Assembly: GCA_965216645.1 (NCBI GenBank) | Contig: CBDCGJ010000040.1 | Coordinates: 9,040 to 73,039 of the forward strand | From: CBDCGJ01 sp965216645 | Lineage (GTDB): Bacteria; Pseudomonadota; Alphaproteobacteria; GCA-2731375 | DNA length: 64,000 bases | Direction: 5' to 3' | Shown here: one piece after another, positions 1-8,462 of the stretch | Layout of the letters: the number at the start of each line of letters is the position of its first letter | Numbering within the stretch: position 1 is the first letter of the stretch | Notes under the pieces: model-generated | What the model saw: only the letters and a program-made list of their open reading frames with translations | The model's database searches: none | What the model was told of the DNA's origin: nothing | Made by a program: the position numbers and the translations under genes

Positions 1-177
1 CCCGCTGGATCCGGTCAGGAAGTGAAAACTGCCGGGCGTCAGCAACAGGTCGATATCGCGCAGCACTTCCGGGCCGCCGTCGTAGCGGAGCGCAATTCTG
101 TCGAGGTGGATAAGCTGGTCCAATGCCATGCGTACCGTGCTGCCGATGCCCTCAGCGATTCTGAGCGAGGATGCCAT
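1..177 (-). CDS. ftsE: Cell division ATP-binding protein FtsE, N-terminal part (runs off the left edge)
   Basis: Reading the minus strand from an ATG at 177 gives 59 residues that end at the window edge inside the Walker A approach (LLTPGSFHFLTGSSG). The pattern of an aromatic RY..GPEVL..I.L.L..GSFHFLTG is typical of FtsE, the ATPase that works with FtsX at the divisome to control septal peptidoglycan hydrolysis. An internal ATG 16 codons later (MALDQLIHLDRI) is an alternative start that would be closer to the usual FtsE length. The neighbouring plus-strand zinc-ribbon gene and hpt are the arrangement often seen beside ftsEX in Rhodospirillales (family knowledge). The Walker A lysine and everything after it lie outside the window. 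Confidence 0.8.
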   Translation of the reverse strand, partial: MASSLRIAEGIGSTVRMALDQLIHLDRIALRYDGGPEVLRDIDLLLTPGSFHFLTGSSG

Positions 178-322
178 GGGGCGTCCCCTCGGGTCCAGTG
201 TGTCGCATCGCGATTAGGAGGGTGAATTTGGGCAATTTGACGACGACGGCGAGGCTTGCCAGGGCCACGGCAACCCCCTAAAACGGTATTGACCTCGCAG
301 CCAGCGGAGCCTGTTTGTTCGG

Positions 323-1075
323 ATGTATTTGCGTTGCCCGTCCTGCGACACTCAATTTCAGATCGCCGACGGCGCGGTAGGCGCTGAAGGGCGGAACGTC
401 AAGTGCGGCCGCTGCCAGCACCGTTGGCAGGCTTATCCGGAGCCGCGGACGCCAGAGGAGGTGTTCGACGCGCCCGAAGCCGATCCGGATGAAGCGGAAA
501 CCGCCGAAGCCGTCCAGGAACAACAGGATGTCGATCCACCGCCGTCGCTCGACTGGGCCGCCGAGGTGCTGTCGGACGAAGCGGCGCCGACAACCAGGGA
601 CGTTAAGGAGGCGCGATCGAACCGGCGCGGCTGGCTTGGCTGGGTGATTTTGCTGCTGGTCTTGGCCGCGATCGGGCTGGCCTTGGCCTATGCCAGGCCG
701 CAGATTGTCGCCTTCTGGCCGCCGGCGACGAAACTTTACGGTCTTGCCGATCGATTACTTAAACCCGGCGGCGATGTACCCGAAAATCCCTTTGTTGGCC
801 TGGAAATCCGCCTCGACCCGACGGAGACGAAATTCGAAGCCGGCCGCCGGGTCTGGCGTCTGTCGGGGCAGGTTCACAACACCTCGAAACAGGAACGCCC
901 GCTGCATTTCATCGTTGTCGGTATCAAGGACGAGAAGGGTGCCTTGCTCTCCAAGGTCAAGATCGTGCCGCCCCAGGACCGGATTGCCGCGGGTGCCACC
1001 GTCAAATTCTCCACCACCATTCCCTCGCCGCCGGAAAACGCCGCTCAACTGGAAGTCTCCATGACCAAGGAATAA
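323..1075 (+). CDS. MJ0042-type zinc-ribbon membrane protein with DUF3426-like tail
   Basis: The 250-residue product starts with a zinc ribbon: cysteines at residues 5 and 8 and again at 28 and 31 (CPSC...CGRC), followed by the HRW signature of the MJ0042 finger. An acidic, low-complexity linker follows, then one membrane segment at about residues 95-118 (GWVILLLVLAAIGLALAY). The C-terminal ~120 residues resemble the DUF3426 periplasmic domain (FVGLEIRLDP, SGQVHNTSKQ). The likely topology is a cytoplasmic finger, one membrane pass and a periplasmic domain. It is divergent from ftsE and ends 5 bp before hpt, so it is probably co-transcribed with hpt. The function is unknown. Confidence 0.85.
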   Translation: MYLRCPSCDTQFQIADGAVGAEGRNVKCGRCQHRWQAYPEPRTPEEVFDAPEADPDEAETAEAVQEQQDVDPPPSLDWAAEVLSDEAAPTTRDVKEARSNRRGWLGWVILLLVLAAIGLALAYARPQIVAFWPPATKLYGLADRLLKPGGDVPENPFVGLEIRLDPTETKFEAGRRVWRLSGQVHNTSKQERPLHFIVVGIKDEKGALLSKVKIVPPQDRIAAGATVKFSTTIPSPPENAAQLEVSMTKE

Positions 1076-1080
1076 TCCTG

Positions 1081-1626
1081 ATGTCTGCCACGCCGAAAGT
1101 CGAAATCCTTTACTCCGCCGGCGAGATTGCCGCCCGGGTCGATGTGCTGGCCGGCGAAATCGTTGACGCCTTGGGCCCGGATATCACCGTCATCGCCGTT
1201 TTGAAGGGCAGCTTTGTCTTCACCGCCGATCTGCTGCGCGCCATGCATCACAAGGGCGCGCATCCGCGCATCGATTTCATGTCCCTGTCGAGCTATGGCT
1301 CCGGCAAGGAGAGCAGCGGCAATGTCGAAGTTATCCGCGACATCGCCGACGATGTCGCCGGCCGCAAGATCCTGTTGGTCGACGATATTCTGGAGTCCGG
1401 CCGCACCCTGGCCTTCGCCAAGAAACTTTTGTCCGGACGCGGCGCCCAATCCGTCGATATCGCCGTGTTGCTTGAGAAGCCGGGCAAGCGCGTGGTCGAG
1501 CTGGAAGCGGAATTCATCGGCTATGTCATTCCGGACAAGTTCGTCGTCGGCTACGGCCTCGACTTCGCCCATCTATACCGCGAACTCCCCTATATCGGCG
1601 TCCTGCCCCCCGACACGGCGGGGTAG
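1081..1626 (+). CDS. hpt: Hypoxanthine phosphoribosyltransferase
   Basis: This 181-residue protein has the length and motifs of a type I phosphoribosyltransferase. The PRPP-binding loop is ILLVDDILESGRTL (about residues 97-110, with the two catalytic-region aspartates at 101 and 102). The early VLKGSFVF segment is the PPi-binding region, and the late FIGYVIPDKFVVGYGLD segment is the purine-binding region of HPRTs. It converts hypoxanthine or guanine plus PRPP to IMP or GMP in the cytoplasm for purine salvage. It starts 5 bp after the zinc-ribbon gene stop and is convergent with the exonuclease gene. Confidence 0.95.
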   Translation: MSATPKVEILYSAGEIAARVDVLAGEIVDALGPDITVIAVLKGSFVFTADLLRAMHHKGAHPRIDFMSLSSYGSGKESSGNVEVIRDIADDVAGRKILLVDDILESGRTLAFAKKLLSGRGAQSVDIAVLLEKPGKRVVELEAEFIGYVIPDKFVVGYGLDFAHLYRELPYIGVLPPDTAG

Positions 1627-1636
1627 TTAAAGCCGG

Positions 1637-2440
1637 TCAAATCTCGACGTCGACGATGACCGGGGCGTGGTCGGTGGCTGGTTTGTAGGCGCGGCCGTCT
1701 TTGTGGACATAGGCGTTTTTCACGTCGGGGGCGAGCGCCGGGGTGACCCAGATATGGTCCAGGCGGCGGCCCTTATCGGCCTTGCGCCAATCGGGGGAGC
1801 GGTAGCTCCACCACGTATAGAGCTTCTCCTCTTCCGGGGTGAACTGGCGCACCGCGTCGATCCAGTCATGGCTCTGATACATGCGGGCCATATGCTCGAC
1901 CTCGATCGGGGTGTGGGAGACCACTTTCAGAAGCTGCTTGTGGCTCCAGACATCGTTTTCGTGCGGCGCGACGTTGAGATCGCCGAGCAGGATGAAGCGG
2001 TTATTCTTGCGTTTGCGGCGGCGGAACCAGTCGGCCACTTCGGTCATGAACTGCAGCTTGTGGGCGAATTTCGGATTGGCCTCGGCGTCCGGATTGTCGC
2101 CGCCGGCGGGGATATAGAAATTATGCAGCTCGATGCCGCCCGGAATCACGCAATGCAAGTGCCGGGCGTCTTCGATCTCGCACCAATGGCGCCGGGTCGG
2201 TTTTTCGAGCTCGATGCCCTCGCGGGCGAAGGTGGCGACGCCGTGATAGGCCTTCTGACCGAACAGGCAGTGGTTGGGATAGCCGAGATCGGCGAAGGCC
2301 TGTACCGGAAACAAATGATCCGCCACCTTGATTTCCTGCATGCAAAGGATATCCGGTTTTTCGGCCTCGATGAACTGGGCCACCGCATCGACCCGCGCCC
2401 GCACCGAATTGACGTTCCAGGTCGCGATCCTAAGCACCAT
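1637..2440 (-). CDS. xthA: Exodeoxyribonuclease III
   Basis: The protein (about 267 residues) shows the full exonuclease III/AP endonuclease fold signature: ATWNVNSVRAR at the start, MQEIKV (metal-binding Glu), LLGDLNVAPHENDVW (Asp/Asn of the active site), RRLDHIWVT and the terminal TDHAPVIVDV catalytic His. It cleaves DNA at abasic sites and removes 3'-blocking groups in base excision repair. The open frame extends two codons further to a GTG at 2446, but the ATG at 2440 puts the first residues at MVLRIATWN, the usual start. It is convergent with hpt; only 10 bp separate the stops. Confidence 0.95.
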   Translation of the reverse strand: MVLRIATWNVNSVRARVDAVAQFIEAEKPDILCMQEIKVADHLFPVQAFADLGYPNHCLFGQKAYHGVATFAREGIELEKPTRRHWCEIEDARHLHCVIPGGIELHNFYIPAGGDNPDAEANPKFAHKLQFMTEVADWFRRRKRKNNRFILLGDLNVAPHENDVWSHKQLLKVVSHTPIEVEHMARMYQSHDWIDAVRQFTPEEEKLYTWWSYRSPDWRKADKGRRLDHIWVTPALAPDVKNAYVHKDGRAYKPATDHAPVIVDVEI

Positions 2441-2460
2441 GGTCACAAAACTCCCACACT

Positions 2461-3150
2461 TTACGACTGATATCGAATATCGAGCGGCGTCAGACCGTCG
2501 ATGCCGCCTTCGAGATGGCTGCCCGGGTTTACGGCGGCGACGCCGGCCGGGGTGCCGGTGAAGATCAAGTCGCCGGCCTTTAGTCTGAACAAGGTGGAGA
2601 GATAGGCAATGGTCTCATCCACCTTCCAGATCAATTGATTGAGATTGCCGTCCTGCCGGATCTCGCCGTCGACCTTCAGCCAAATGCGGCCGGTGTCGAG
2701 ATAACCGGTCTCCTCGATCGGATGCAGAACGGAAATCGGCGCGGCATTGTCGAAGCCCTTGCCCGTATCCCAGGGCCGCCCCAGCTTCTTCGCTTCCCCC
2801 TGCAGGTCGCGCCGGGTCATGTCCAGACCGACCCCGTAGCCGAAAATCGCCGCGCGCGCCGCCGCATTGTCGAGATCGGCACCGCCGTCCTTCAAGGCCA
2901 CGACCAGTTCGATCTCATGATGCAAATCCCGGGTTGCCGGCGGAAAGGGGATTTCGGCCCCACTGTCGATCAGGGCGCTGGGCGGTTTCTGGAAGAAGAA
3001 CGGATCCTCCCGGTCCGGATCATGGCCCATTTCGATGGCATGGGCGGCGTAATTGCGGCCGACGCAGTAAACCCGGTGCACGGGAAAGCGCGCGTCCGTA
3101 CCTGCCACCGCCACGCTGGCCGTTGCCGGTGGTGCGAAAACGTAAGACAT
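2461..3150 (-). CDS. Fumarylacetoacetate hydrolase family protein (fumarylpyruvate hydrolase-like)
   Basis: The 229-residue product carries the FAA-hydrolase pattern: VYCVGRNYAAHAIEMG near the N-terminus, FFFQKPPSALI, the metal-binding acidic set in RDLHHEIELVVAL, and DLIFTGTPAGVAAV near the end. Such enzymes cleave C-C bonds in acylpyruvates such as fumarylpyruvate (gentisate route), or act as small oxaloacetate decarboxylases; the substrate cannot be settled from sequence. The frame is open 24 codons upstream, but MSYVF at 3150 gives the family's normal N-terminus. It follows the 3,173-3,769 gene on the same strand by 22 bp and lies 20 bp before the xthA start codon, so the three could form one transcript. 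Confidence 0.85.
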   Translation of the reverse strand: MSYVFAPPATASVAVAGTDARFPVHRVYCVGRNYAAHAIEMGHDPDREDPFFFQKPPSALIDSGAEIPFPPATRDLHHEIELVVALKDGGADLDNAAARAAIFGYGVGLDMTRRDLQGEAKKLGRPWDTGKGFDNAAPISVLHPIEETGYLDTGRIWLKVDGEIRQDGNLNQLIWKVDETIAYLSTLFRLKAGDLIFTGTPAGVAAVNPGSHLEGGIDGLTPLDIRYQS

Positions 3151-3172
3151 GTCGGCGCCAAACTCCTTAACC

Positions 3173-3769
3173 TTAAAACAGATGGAAACTAGCGCCGACA
3201 ACGCCGATTGGCCAGCGGCCATATTCGTAGAGCCGGTATTTCAAGGCGAAGGGATGGCGTTCCTCGTCCTCATGCTCGGCAGTCAAGACGAGGGCGGCTT
3301 GATAGCAGGCCTGGGCGGCACCGCCGATCGCCGCCCGCAGCAATTCCTCGTCGGCGATGCGGTCGAGCTGGGCGGTGGCGATGACAGCCTCTTCAATCGC
3401 CTCGACCGCCTGGTTGCTGACATGGTTGAGGACCAGATTGACCACCTGTTCGTCGTAACGCTCGCAGGCCTCGGCGATCAGGCCCATGCGCAACTGCTCC
3501 TCCGCCTCCCAGGCCAGGTCGTTGAAGTCCAACTCGCCGGCCGCATCGCCCGCTTCGTGCCAACCGTATACCGGGGAGATCTCGGCGTCGGGAAAACCGA
3601 GGCCGATCAGATAATCCTCGGCCATATTGATTTCGCGCTCCTCCAAGCTGGCGCCCAAGGCGGCGAACCAGGGCACCTGGCGGACCATTTGGGCGAACTG
3701 GGCGGCGCTTTGCAGACCGGGATAGTCGGTCAGGGCGGGATCTTCCTCACGCTCGAAAAAGTCGCTCAT
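3173..3769 (-). CDS. Hypothetical acidic cytoplasmic protein
   Basis: I do not recognise the family. The product of about 198 residues is acidic and has no signal peptide or membrane segment. It is probably helical, with alternating Ala/Glu/Leu stretches such as EEQLRMGLIAEACERYDEQVVNLVLN. The start is set at ATG 3769 (MSDFFEREED), six codons inside a longer open frame. It is divergent from the MarR gene across a 120-bp gap that holds an inverted repeat, and lies directly upstream of the FAA hydrolase gene, so it may belong to the MarR target set. Confidence 0.6.
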   Translation of the reverse strand: MSDFFEREEDPALTDYPGLQSAAQFAQMVRQVPWFAALGASLEEREINMAEDYLIGLGFPDAEISPVYGWHEAGDAAGELDFNDLAWEAEEQLRMGLIAEACERYDEQVVNLVLNHVSNQAVEAIEEAVIATAQLDRIADEELLRAAIGGAAQACYQAALVLTAEHEDEERHPFALKYRLYEYGRWPIGVVGASFHLF

Positions 3770-3852
3770 TACTGGAGAGGCTCGCATTGTGAAGTCGACA
3801 TCTGTGACAAGGCGCAGAATAGGCGCCCGCGGGACAGTTGGACAAGTAAGCA

Positions 3853-3867
3853 GTTGGGTACCCCAAC
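3853..3867. promoter_or_regulatory. Candidate operator: 6-bp inverted repeat between divergent genes
   Basis: GTTGGG and CCCAAC are perfect inverted arms with the 3-bp spacer TAC. The site sits 25 bp upstream of the MarR ATG and about 85 bp upstream of the divergent hypothetical gene. MarR proteins usually repress their own divergent promoter from such palindromes; assignment to this regulator is inference. Confidence 0.4.
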
Positions 3868-3892
3868 GAAACTGATTATAGTGGCCGTCTGG

Positions 3893-4342
3893 ATGGGGGA
3901 ACCGGGTGTGACGAAAAGCGATACCGCGCTGGGCATGTTGCCGGATCTGCTGGGCTACAATCTACGCCGGGCGCAGGTCGTGGTATTCCAGGACTTCATG
4001 AAATCCCTGAAGGCGCTGAATCTGACGCCGGGTCAGTTCGGTGTGCTGCAAATCGTCAAGGCCAATCCGGGACTGAAGCAGACCGACCTGGCCAATGCCC
4101 TGAATGTCGACCGCTCCACCGTGGTCGGCGTCATCGACCGGCTGCAGGGACGGGGCCTGCTGCGCCGCGTGCGAACCGAGAACGACCGCCGCAGTTATGC
4201 CTTACACCTAACCGACGTTGGCCGCGATTCGCTGCGCAAGGCCGAACGGGACGTTCTCCGCCATGAAGACCGCATTGCCGACCGTCTCGACGCCGAAGAG
4301 CGCCAGGCATTGATTGGCCTTCTACGCAAGCTGATCGTATAG
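3893..4342 (+). CDS. MarR family transcriptional regulator
   Basis: About 149 residues from ATG 3893; a GTG at 3908 (MTKSDTALG) is an equally plausible start. The winged-helix region is clear: LTPGQFGVLQIV, TDLANALNVDRSTVVGVIDRLQGRGLLRRV and the wing RTENDRRSYALHLTDVGRD, where the DRR/Y...LT pattern is the MarR signature. Such dimers repress nearby genes and release DNA on binding small phenolic or aromatic ligands. The open frame continues to 3149 but that part is antisense to the neighbouring gene. The divergent hydrolase genes are plausible targets (inference). Confidence 0.9.
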   Translation: MGEPGVTKSDTALGMLPDLLGYNLRRAQVVVFQDFMKSLKALNLTPGQFGVLQIVKANPGLKQTDLANALNVDRSTVVGVIDRLQGRGLLRRVRTENDRRSYALHLTDVGRDSLRKAERDVLRHEDRIADRLDAEERQALIGLLRKLIV

Positions 4343-4376
4343 CCATCGGGAAGGATGGCGCGGTGCCGTTCGGAAT

Positions 4377-5999
4377 TCAGGCGGCGCGGCTGCCGCGCAA
4401 TAGGTCCGCCGCCTTTTCGGCGATCATGATGACCGGGGAGTTGGTGTTGCCGGAGGTGATGGTCGGCATGATCGAGGCATCGACCACGCGCAGGCGATCC
4501 ATACCCCGCACACACAGGTCGGCGTCGACCACGGCCATCTCGTCCTGCCCCATTTTGCAGGTGCCGACCGGATGGAAAATCGTCGTGGCGATGTCGCCGG
4601 CGGCAATGGCAAGATCGGCGTCCGACCGCACATCCGGTCCGGGCAGCATCTCTTCCGGCGCGTATTTCGCCACAGCTTGGGCCGCCATGATGCGTCGGGT
4701 CAGGCGGATCGATTCCGCCGCGATCAAGCGGTCGCCGTCGGTCGACAGATAGTTCGGCTTGATCGTCGGCTGGGCGCGGAAATCGGCACTGTCGATATGA
4801 ATGCTGCCGCGGCTTTCAGGCCTGAGATTGCAGACGGAGGCGGTGATCGCCGGAAAAGGATGCAGGGGATCGCCCAGTTTATCGGTGCTGAGCGGCTGGA
4901 TGTGATATTCCAGATCCGGCGTATCCTTGGCCGGATCGCTTTTGGTGAAGAGGCCAAGCTGGCTCGGCGCCATGGTCAACGGCCCGCGTTTGAAGAGAAA
5001 GTATTGCAGCGCCATCTTCGCCTTGCCGAGGGGGCTGTTGGCGATTTGGTTCAAGGTGACGGCGTTCTCCACCTTGAAAACGGTGCGGATCTGCAAATGG
5101 TCCTGCAGGTTCTCGCCGACGCCTTCGAGCGGATGAATGACCTGGATGCCGTGCCTTGCCAGCACGCCTGGCCTGCCGATGCCGGAAAGCTCCAGCAGCT
5201 GCGGCGAGGCGACGGCGCCGGCGGTCAAGATCACTTCCCGGCCGGCCCGGGCCCGCGCCGGCGTGCCGCCGAGATTTAGGTCGACGCCGGTGGCGGTCTT
5301 GCCGGCCAGGACCAGCCGTTCCGCATGGGCCTGGGTGAGGATTCGCAGATTGGGCCGCGCGCGGACCGGATCGAGAAACGCCTTTGCCGTGCTCCAGCGC
5401 ACGCCGCGTCGCTGATTGACCTCGAAATAACCGGCACCCTCGTTATTGCCGCGGTTGAAATCGTCGGTGTTGGGAATGCCGACCTCGGCGGCGGCGTCGC
5501 GGAAGGCGTCCAGGATGTCCCAGGAGATGCGCGGCGTCTCCACCGGCCATTCGCCGCCGACCCCATGCATCTCGTCGCCGCCCGCGTGATGGTCCTCAGA
5601 CTTGCGGAAATAGGGCAGGACCTCGTCCCAGCCCCAGCCCGGATTGCCGAGTTGGCGCCATTGATCGTAGTCGCGGGCCTGTCCCCGCATGTAGATCATG
5701 CCGTTGATCGAGGAACAGCCGCCCAACACCTTGCCCCGGGGATAGCCGAGAGCGCGGCCGTTCAGGCCGGCTTCCTCCACCGTGCGCATCATCCAGTCGG
5801 TGCGCGGATTGTTCATGGTGAAGAGATAGCCGACGGGCACATGGATCCAGAAATAATCGTCCTTGCCGCCCGCCTCCAACAACAACACCGTGGTTCTGGG
5901 GTCGGCGGACAGGCGGTTGGCCAGCACGCAACCGGCCGAACCGGCGCCGACGATGACATAGTCGAACTCGCCCAAGTCCCGCCGCGCCTGTTCCGTCAT
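4377..5999 (-). CDS. GMC family FAD-dependent oxidoreductase (choline dehydrogenase-like)
   Basis: The 540-residue product begins MTEQARRDLGEFDYVIVGAGSA, with the FAD dinucleotide-binding GAGSAG at about residues 17-22. The GMC signatures are visible: YPRGKVLGGCSSINGMIYMRG, then TAGAVASPQLLELSGIG, and the C-terminal active-site segment FHPVGTCKMG followed by TSGNTNSPVIMIAEKAADLL. These enzymes oxidise alcohols such as choline or long-chain alcohols with FAD. The specific substrate is not readable. A 46-codon upstream extension of the frame is low-complexity and is rejected as coding. It is convergent with the MarR gene (35 bp apart). Confidence 0.9.
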   Translation of the reverse strand: MTEQARRDLGEFDYVIVGAGSAGCVLANRLSADPRTTVLLLEAGGKDDYFWIHVPVGYLFTMNNPRTDWMMRTVEEAGLNGRALGYPRGKVLGGCSSINGMIYMRGQARDYDQWRQLGNPGWGWDEVLPYFRKSEDHHAGGDEMHGVGGEWPVETPRISWDILDAFRDAAAEVGIPNTDDFNRGNNEGAGYFEVNQRRGVRWSTAKAFLDPVRARPNLRILTQAHAERLVLAGKTATGVDLNLGGTPARARAGREVILTAGAVASPQLLELSGIGRPGVLARHGIQVIHPLEGVGENLQDHLQIRTVFKVENAVTLNQIANSPLGKAKMALQYFLFKRGPLTMAPSQLGLFTKSDPAKDTPDLEYHIQPLSTDKLGDPLHPFPAITASVCNLRPESRGSIHIDSADFRAQPTIKPNYLSTDGDRLIAAESIRLTRRIMAAQAVAKYAPEEMLPGPDVRSDADLAIAAGDIATTIFHPVGTCKMGQDEMAVVDADLCVRGMDRLRVVDASIMPTITSGNTNSPVIMIAEKAADLLRGSRAA

Positions 6000-6150
6000 C
6001 TCGGTTCCGCTCCGCTCAACTACAGCCGCCCCGCCGTTTGCCGCGCCGCCCCGCCCGCGTAACCGGCCTGCTCGCGCCGTTCCTGCGACCCAACCAGGCC
6101 GGCCGCAATTCCAACACCGCCGCACCCACCCGGTCAACCCGCGCCATGCG

Positions 6151-6270
6151 CCGAAATCAAAGGGTCAGACCCTTTGATTAGGGATTTAGTCTTAGTTCAC
6201 AAGATATAAGTAAAAATCAGGGGGAAAATGAGAATCAAATTATTCAAAGGGTCTGACCCTTTGATTTCGG
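6151..6270. mobile_element. Palindromic miniature element with 27-bp terminal inverted repeats
   Basis: The left end (6151-6177) and right end (6244-6270) are exact inverted copies over 27 bp. Each end is itself a near-palindrome built on CAAAGGGTC and GACCCTTTG. The 66-bp middle is AT-rich, in contrast to the surrounding DNA, and has no gene. The same core (AAATCAAAGGGTCTGACCC) recurs at about 55,794 and 56,881. Comparable AAAGGGTC..GACCCTTT motifs flank IS200-like REP-associated tyrosine transposases in many bacteria (knowledge from memory); here no transposase is present. The remaining non-coding DNA of 6000-6307 shows nothing else. Confidence 0.75.
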
Positions 6271-6307
6271 TTGGTCTCGGTGCTGATGGTTTCGCGAGGG
6301 CGGTGGG

Positions 6308-6628
6308 TCAGTCGTCGAGCGGGGTCAGGCCCTGGCTGAGTTGGCGCATATAGAACCAGATCAGGAGCATGGCGACGACGAAGACGATAAAAGGCAGCAG
6401 CGGATCCATGATGAAGCTGCACAGCACCAAGAGCGGCAGCAGCACGAACATCATCAGCGCGTTGATCATGCCGATGCGCCGCCGCAACGCCCGCTCCTGC
6501 GCCGGCCTCTCGATCAGGAAGCCGCGGCCCTGATGTCCCCAAGGCCGGTAGCTCAGACGCCCGAACGGATCCTCCCGGAAGCAGGTCTTGGAGAACCCGA
6601 AGCGCATATTCTCGAAAAATTCCATCAT
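6308..6628 (-). CDS. Small hypothetical two-helix membrane protein
   Basis: The 106-residue product has a basic soluble N-terminal half (FGRLSYRPWGHQGRGFLIERPAQ) and two adjacent hydrophobic stretches at about residues 55-73 (INALMMFVLLPLLVLCSFI) and 76-94 (LPFIVFVVAMLLIWFYM), which suggests a membrane hairpin. No enzyme motif is seen. It stands alone between the palindromic element and the ABC transporter operon, on the opposite strand from the latter. Confidence 0.6.
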   Translation of the reverse strand: MMEFFENMRFGFSKTCFREDPFGRLSYRPWGHQGRGFLIERPAQERALRRRIGMINALMMFVLLPLLVLCSFIMDPLLPFIVFVVAMLLIWFYMRQLSQGLTPLDD

Positions 6629-6842
6629 CGCGCAGGGCGCACGCTACCCGCGGTCGTTGCGGCAAGCAACCGTTTTGCCCACTTGCGGAAGCCGCCATGC
6701 AGGGCGTAGAGTCGGGGCCGGGCAGGTTCGCGACGGGGCATCGATACATCCAAGGCATTCCATGCGGGCTTGTGCATCATCGCAAATCCGACAATGGCGC
6801 GGACCGAAAAACACGGACAATGAAACGGGAGACAAATGACCG

Positions 6843-8450
6843 ATGACATACTCAATTTTACAGCTGAAAGGGCTGATGGCCGGCGCCGCCGCTTTGGCCC
6901 TTGTCGGCGGTTTCGCCGGCGCGGCAACAGCCGGTACGCCGAAGGACATGCTGGTCCACGGCAAAAACATTTCAGACACCATCACCCTCGACCCGGCGGA
7001 AGTCTTCGAGTTCACCGGCGGCGAGGTCATCGCCAATGTCTATGACCGGGTGATGATGTTCGAGCCGGAGAATCTGACCAAGCTGGTGGGCGGCGTCGCC
7101 GAAAGCTTCCAGGTCTCGGACGACGGCAAGACCGTGACCCTGAAAATCCGGGCCGGCCAGAAGTTCCATTCCGGCAATCCGGTGACGGCGGAAGACGTCG
7201 CCTATTCTCTGCGCCGGGTGGTCATTCTGAAGAAGACACCGTCCTTCATCTTCACCCAGTTCGGCTGGGACAAGGACAATGTCGGCGGCCTGATCAAGGC
7301 GACCGGACCGGATACGGTGTCGATCACCATGAATTCGCCGTTCTCGCCCGGCCTTTTGTTGAATACGCTGTCGGCGGGTGTCGGCTCCGTGGTCGACATG
7401 AAGACGGTGGAAGCCAACGCCAAGGACGGCGACATGGGCTATGCTTGGCTGAAAAACCACTCCGCCGGTTCCGGCGCTTTTTCGGTAAAGACTTGGAAGG
7501 CCAACGACCTGATCATGCTGGAGGCCAACGGCGGTTACCGCCATGGCGCGCCGAAGCTGAAGCGGGTGGTGCTGCGTCACGTGCCGGAACCATCCTCCCA
7601 GCGTCTGCTGCTGGAGAAGGGTGACGTCGACCTTGCGCGCGACCTGACGCCGGACCAGATCAAAGGCCTGGCCGGTAACAAGGACATTGTCGTCGACACT
7701 TTCCCGAAAGCGGGTCTGTTGTATCTGGCGATCAATGGCAAGCATCCGGTGCTCGGCAAGCCCGAAGTGATCGAGGCGATGCGCCATCTCGTGGACTATA
7801 AAGGTATGGAAGGGTCCTTCTTGTCCGGCCAGTTCAAGGTGCATCAATCGTTCTGGCCGTCCGGTCTGTGGGGCGCCTATGAAGACACGCCTTACAAGTT
7901 GGACATTGCCAAAGCCAAGGGCTTGGTCGACAAGGCCGGTGCCGGCGGCACGAAGATCGTCATTGACACCCTGACCAATCCGCCCTATCCGGCAATTGCT
8001 CAGTCCATTCAGCAGTCGTTGTCCAAGGTTGGTATCGAAGCCGAAATCATCCTGTCCGAGGGCAAGACCCTATGGCCGAAATACCGGGCGCGCAAACATG
8101 AGCTGATCGTCGCCAAATGGTCGCCGGACTATGTCGACCCGCATTCCAATGCCGATGCCTTCGCCCATAACCCGGACAACCGGGACGAAGCCAAGCTGAC
8201 CGGTAAGCCAGCCTGGCGTACGGGCTATTTCGACGCGAACGTCACCAAGGCGACGGAAGCGGCGGCCTCGGAACTGGACCTGACGAAGCGGTTGAACATG
8301 TATATCGACCTGCAGAAAACCGTTCAGGCCAAATCCAACTTCATCATGATGTTCCAGCAGGCCGAGCAATTGGCCCGCCGGTCCAACGTGAAGGGCTATG
8401 TCAGCGGTGCGAACTTCGACCTGACCTTCTATCGTCTGGTCAGCAAGTAA
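6843..8450 (+). CDS. ABC transporter substrate-binding protein, family 5 (peptide/nickel/opine type)
   Basis: The 535-residue protein has a Sec signal peptide (basic start, hydrophobic LMAGAAALALVGGFAGAATAG, cut near residue 31). A family-5 solute-binding fold follows, with the typical segments VAESFQVSDDGKTVTLKIRAGQKFHSG, VTAEDVAYSLRRV and LAINGKHPVLGKPEVIEAMRH. It would capture a peptide-like or opine-like ligand in the periplasm and hand it to the permeases encoded next. It is the first gene of a five-gene transport operon. The ligand cannot be deduced. Confidence 0.9.
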   Translation: MTYSILQLKGLMAGAAALALVGGFAGAATAGTPKDMLVHGKNISDTITLDPAEVFEFTGGEVIANVYDRVMMFEPENLTKLVGGVAESFQVSDDGKTVTLKIRAGQKFHSGNPVTAEDVAYSLRRVVILKKTPSFIFTQFGWDKDNVGGLIKATGPDTVSITMNSPFSPGLLLNTLSAGVGSVVDMKTVEANAKDGDMGYAWLKNHSAGSGAFSVKTWKANDLIMLEANGGYRHGAPKLKRVVLRHVPEPSSQRLLLEKGDVDLARDLTPDQIKGLAGNKDIVVDTFPKAGLLYLAINGKHPVLGKPEVIEAMRHLVDYKGMEGSFLSGQFKVHQSFWPSGLWGAYEDTPYKLDIAKAKGLVDKAGAGGTKIVIDTLTNPPYPAIAQSIQQSLSKVGIEAEIILSEGKTLWPKYRARKHELIVAKWSPDYVDPHSNADAFAHNPDNRDEAKLTGKPAWRTGYFDANVTKATEAAASELDLTKRLNMYIDLQKTVQAKSNFIMMFQQAEQLARRSNVKGYVSGANFDLTFYRLVSK

Positions 8451-8462
8451 GCGTCGCGGCCC

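Noticed and set aside
3149..3892. Upstream extension of the MarR frame
   Set aside because: It is antisense to a separate gene and has no MarR-like sequence; the regulator starts at 3893 or 3908.
6000..6137. 46-codon N-terminal extension of the GMC oxidoreductase
   Set aside because: Low-complexity Arg/Gly-rich sequence before a normal FAD-binding start at MTEQARRDL.
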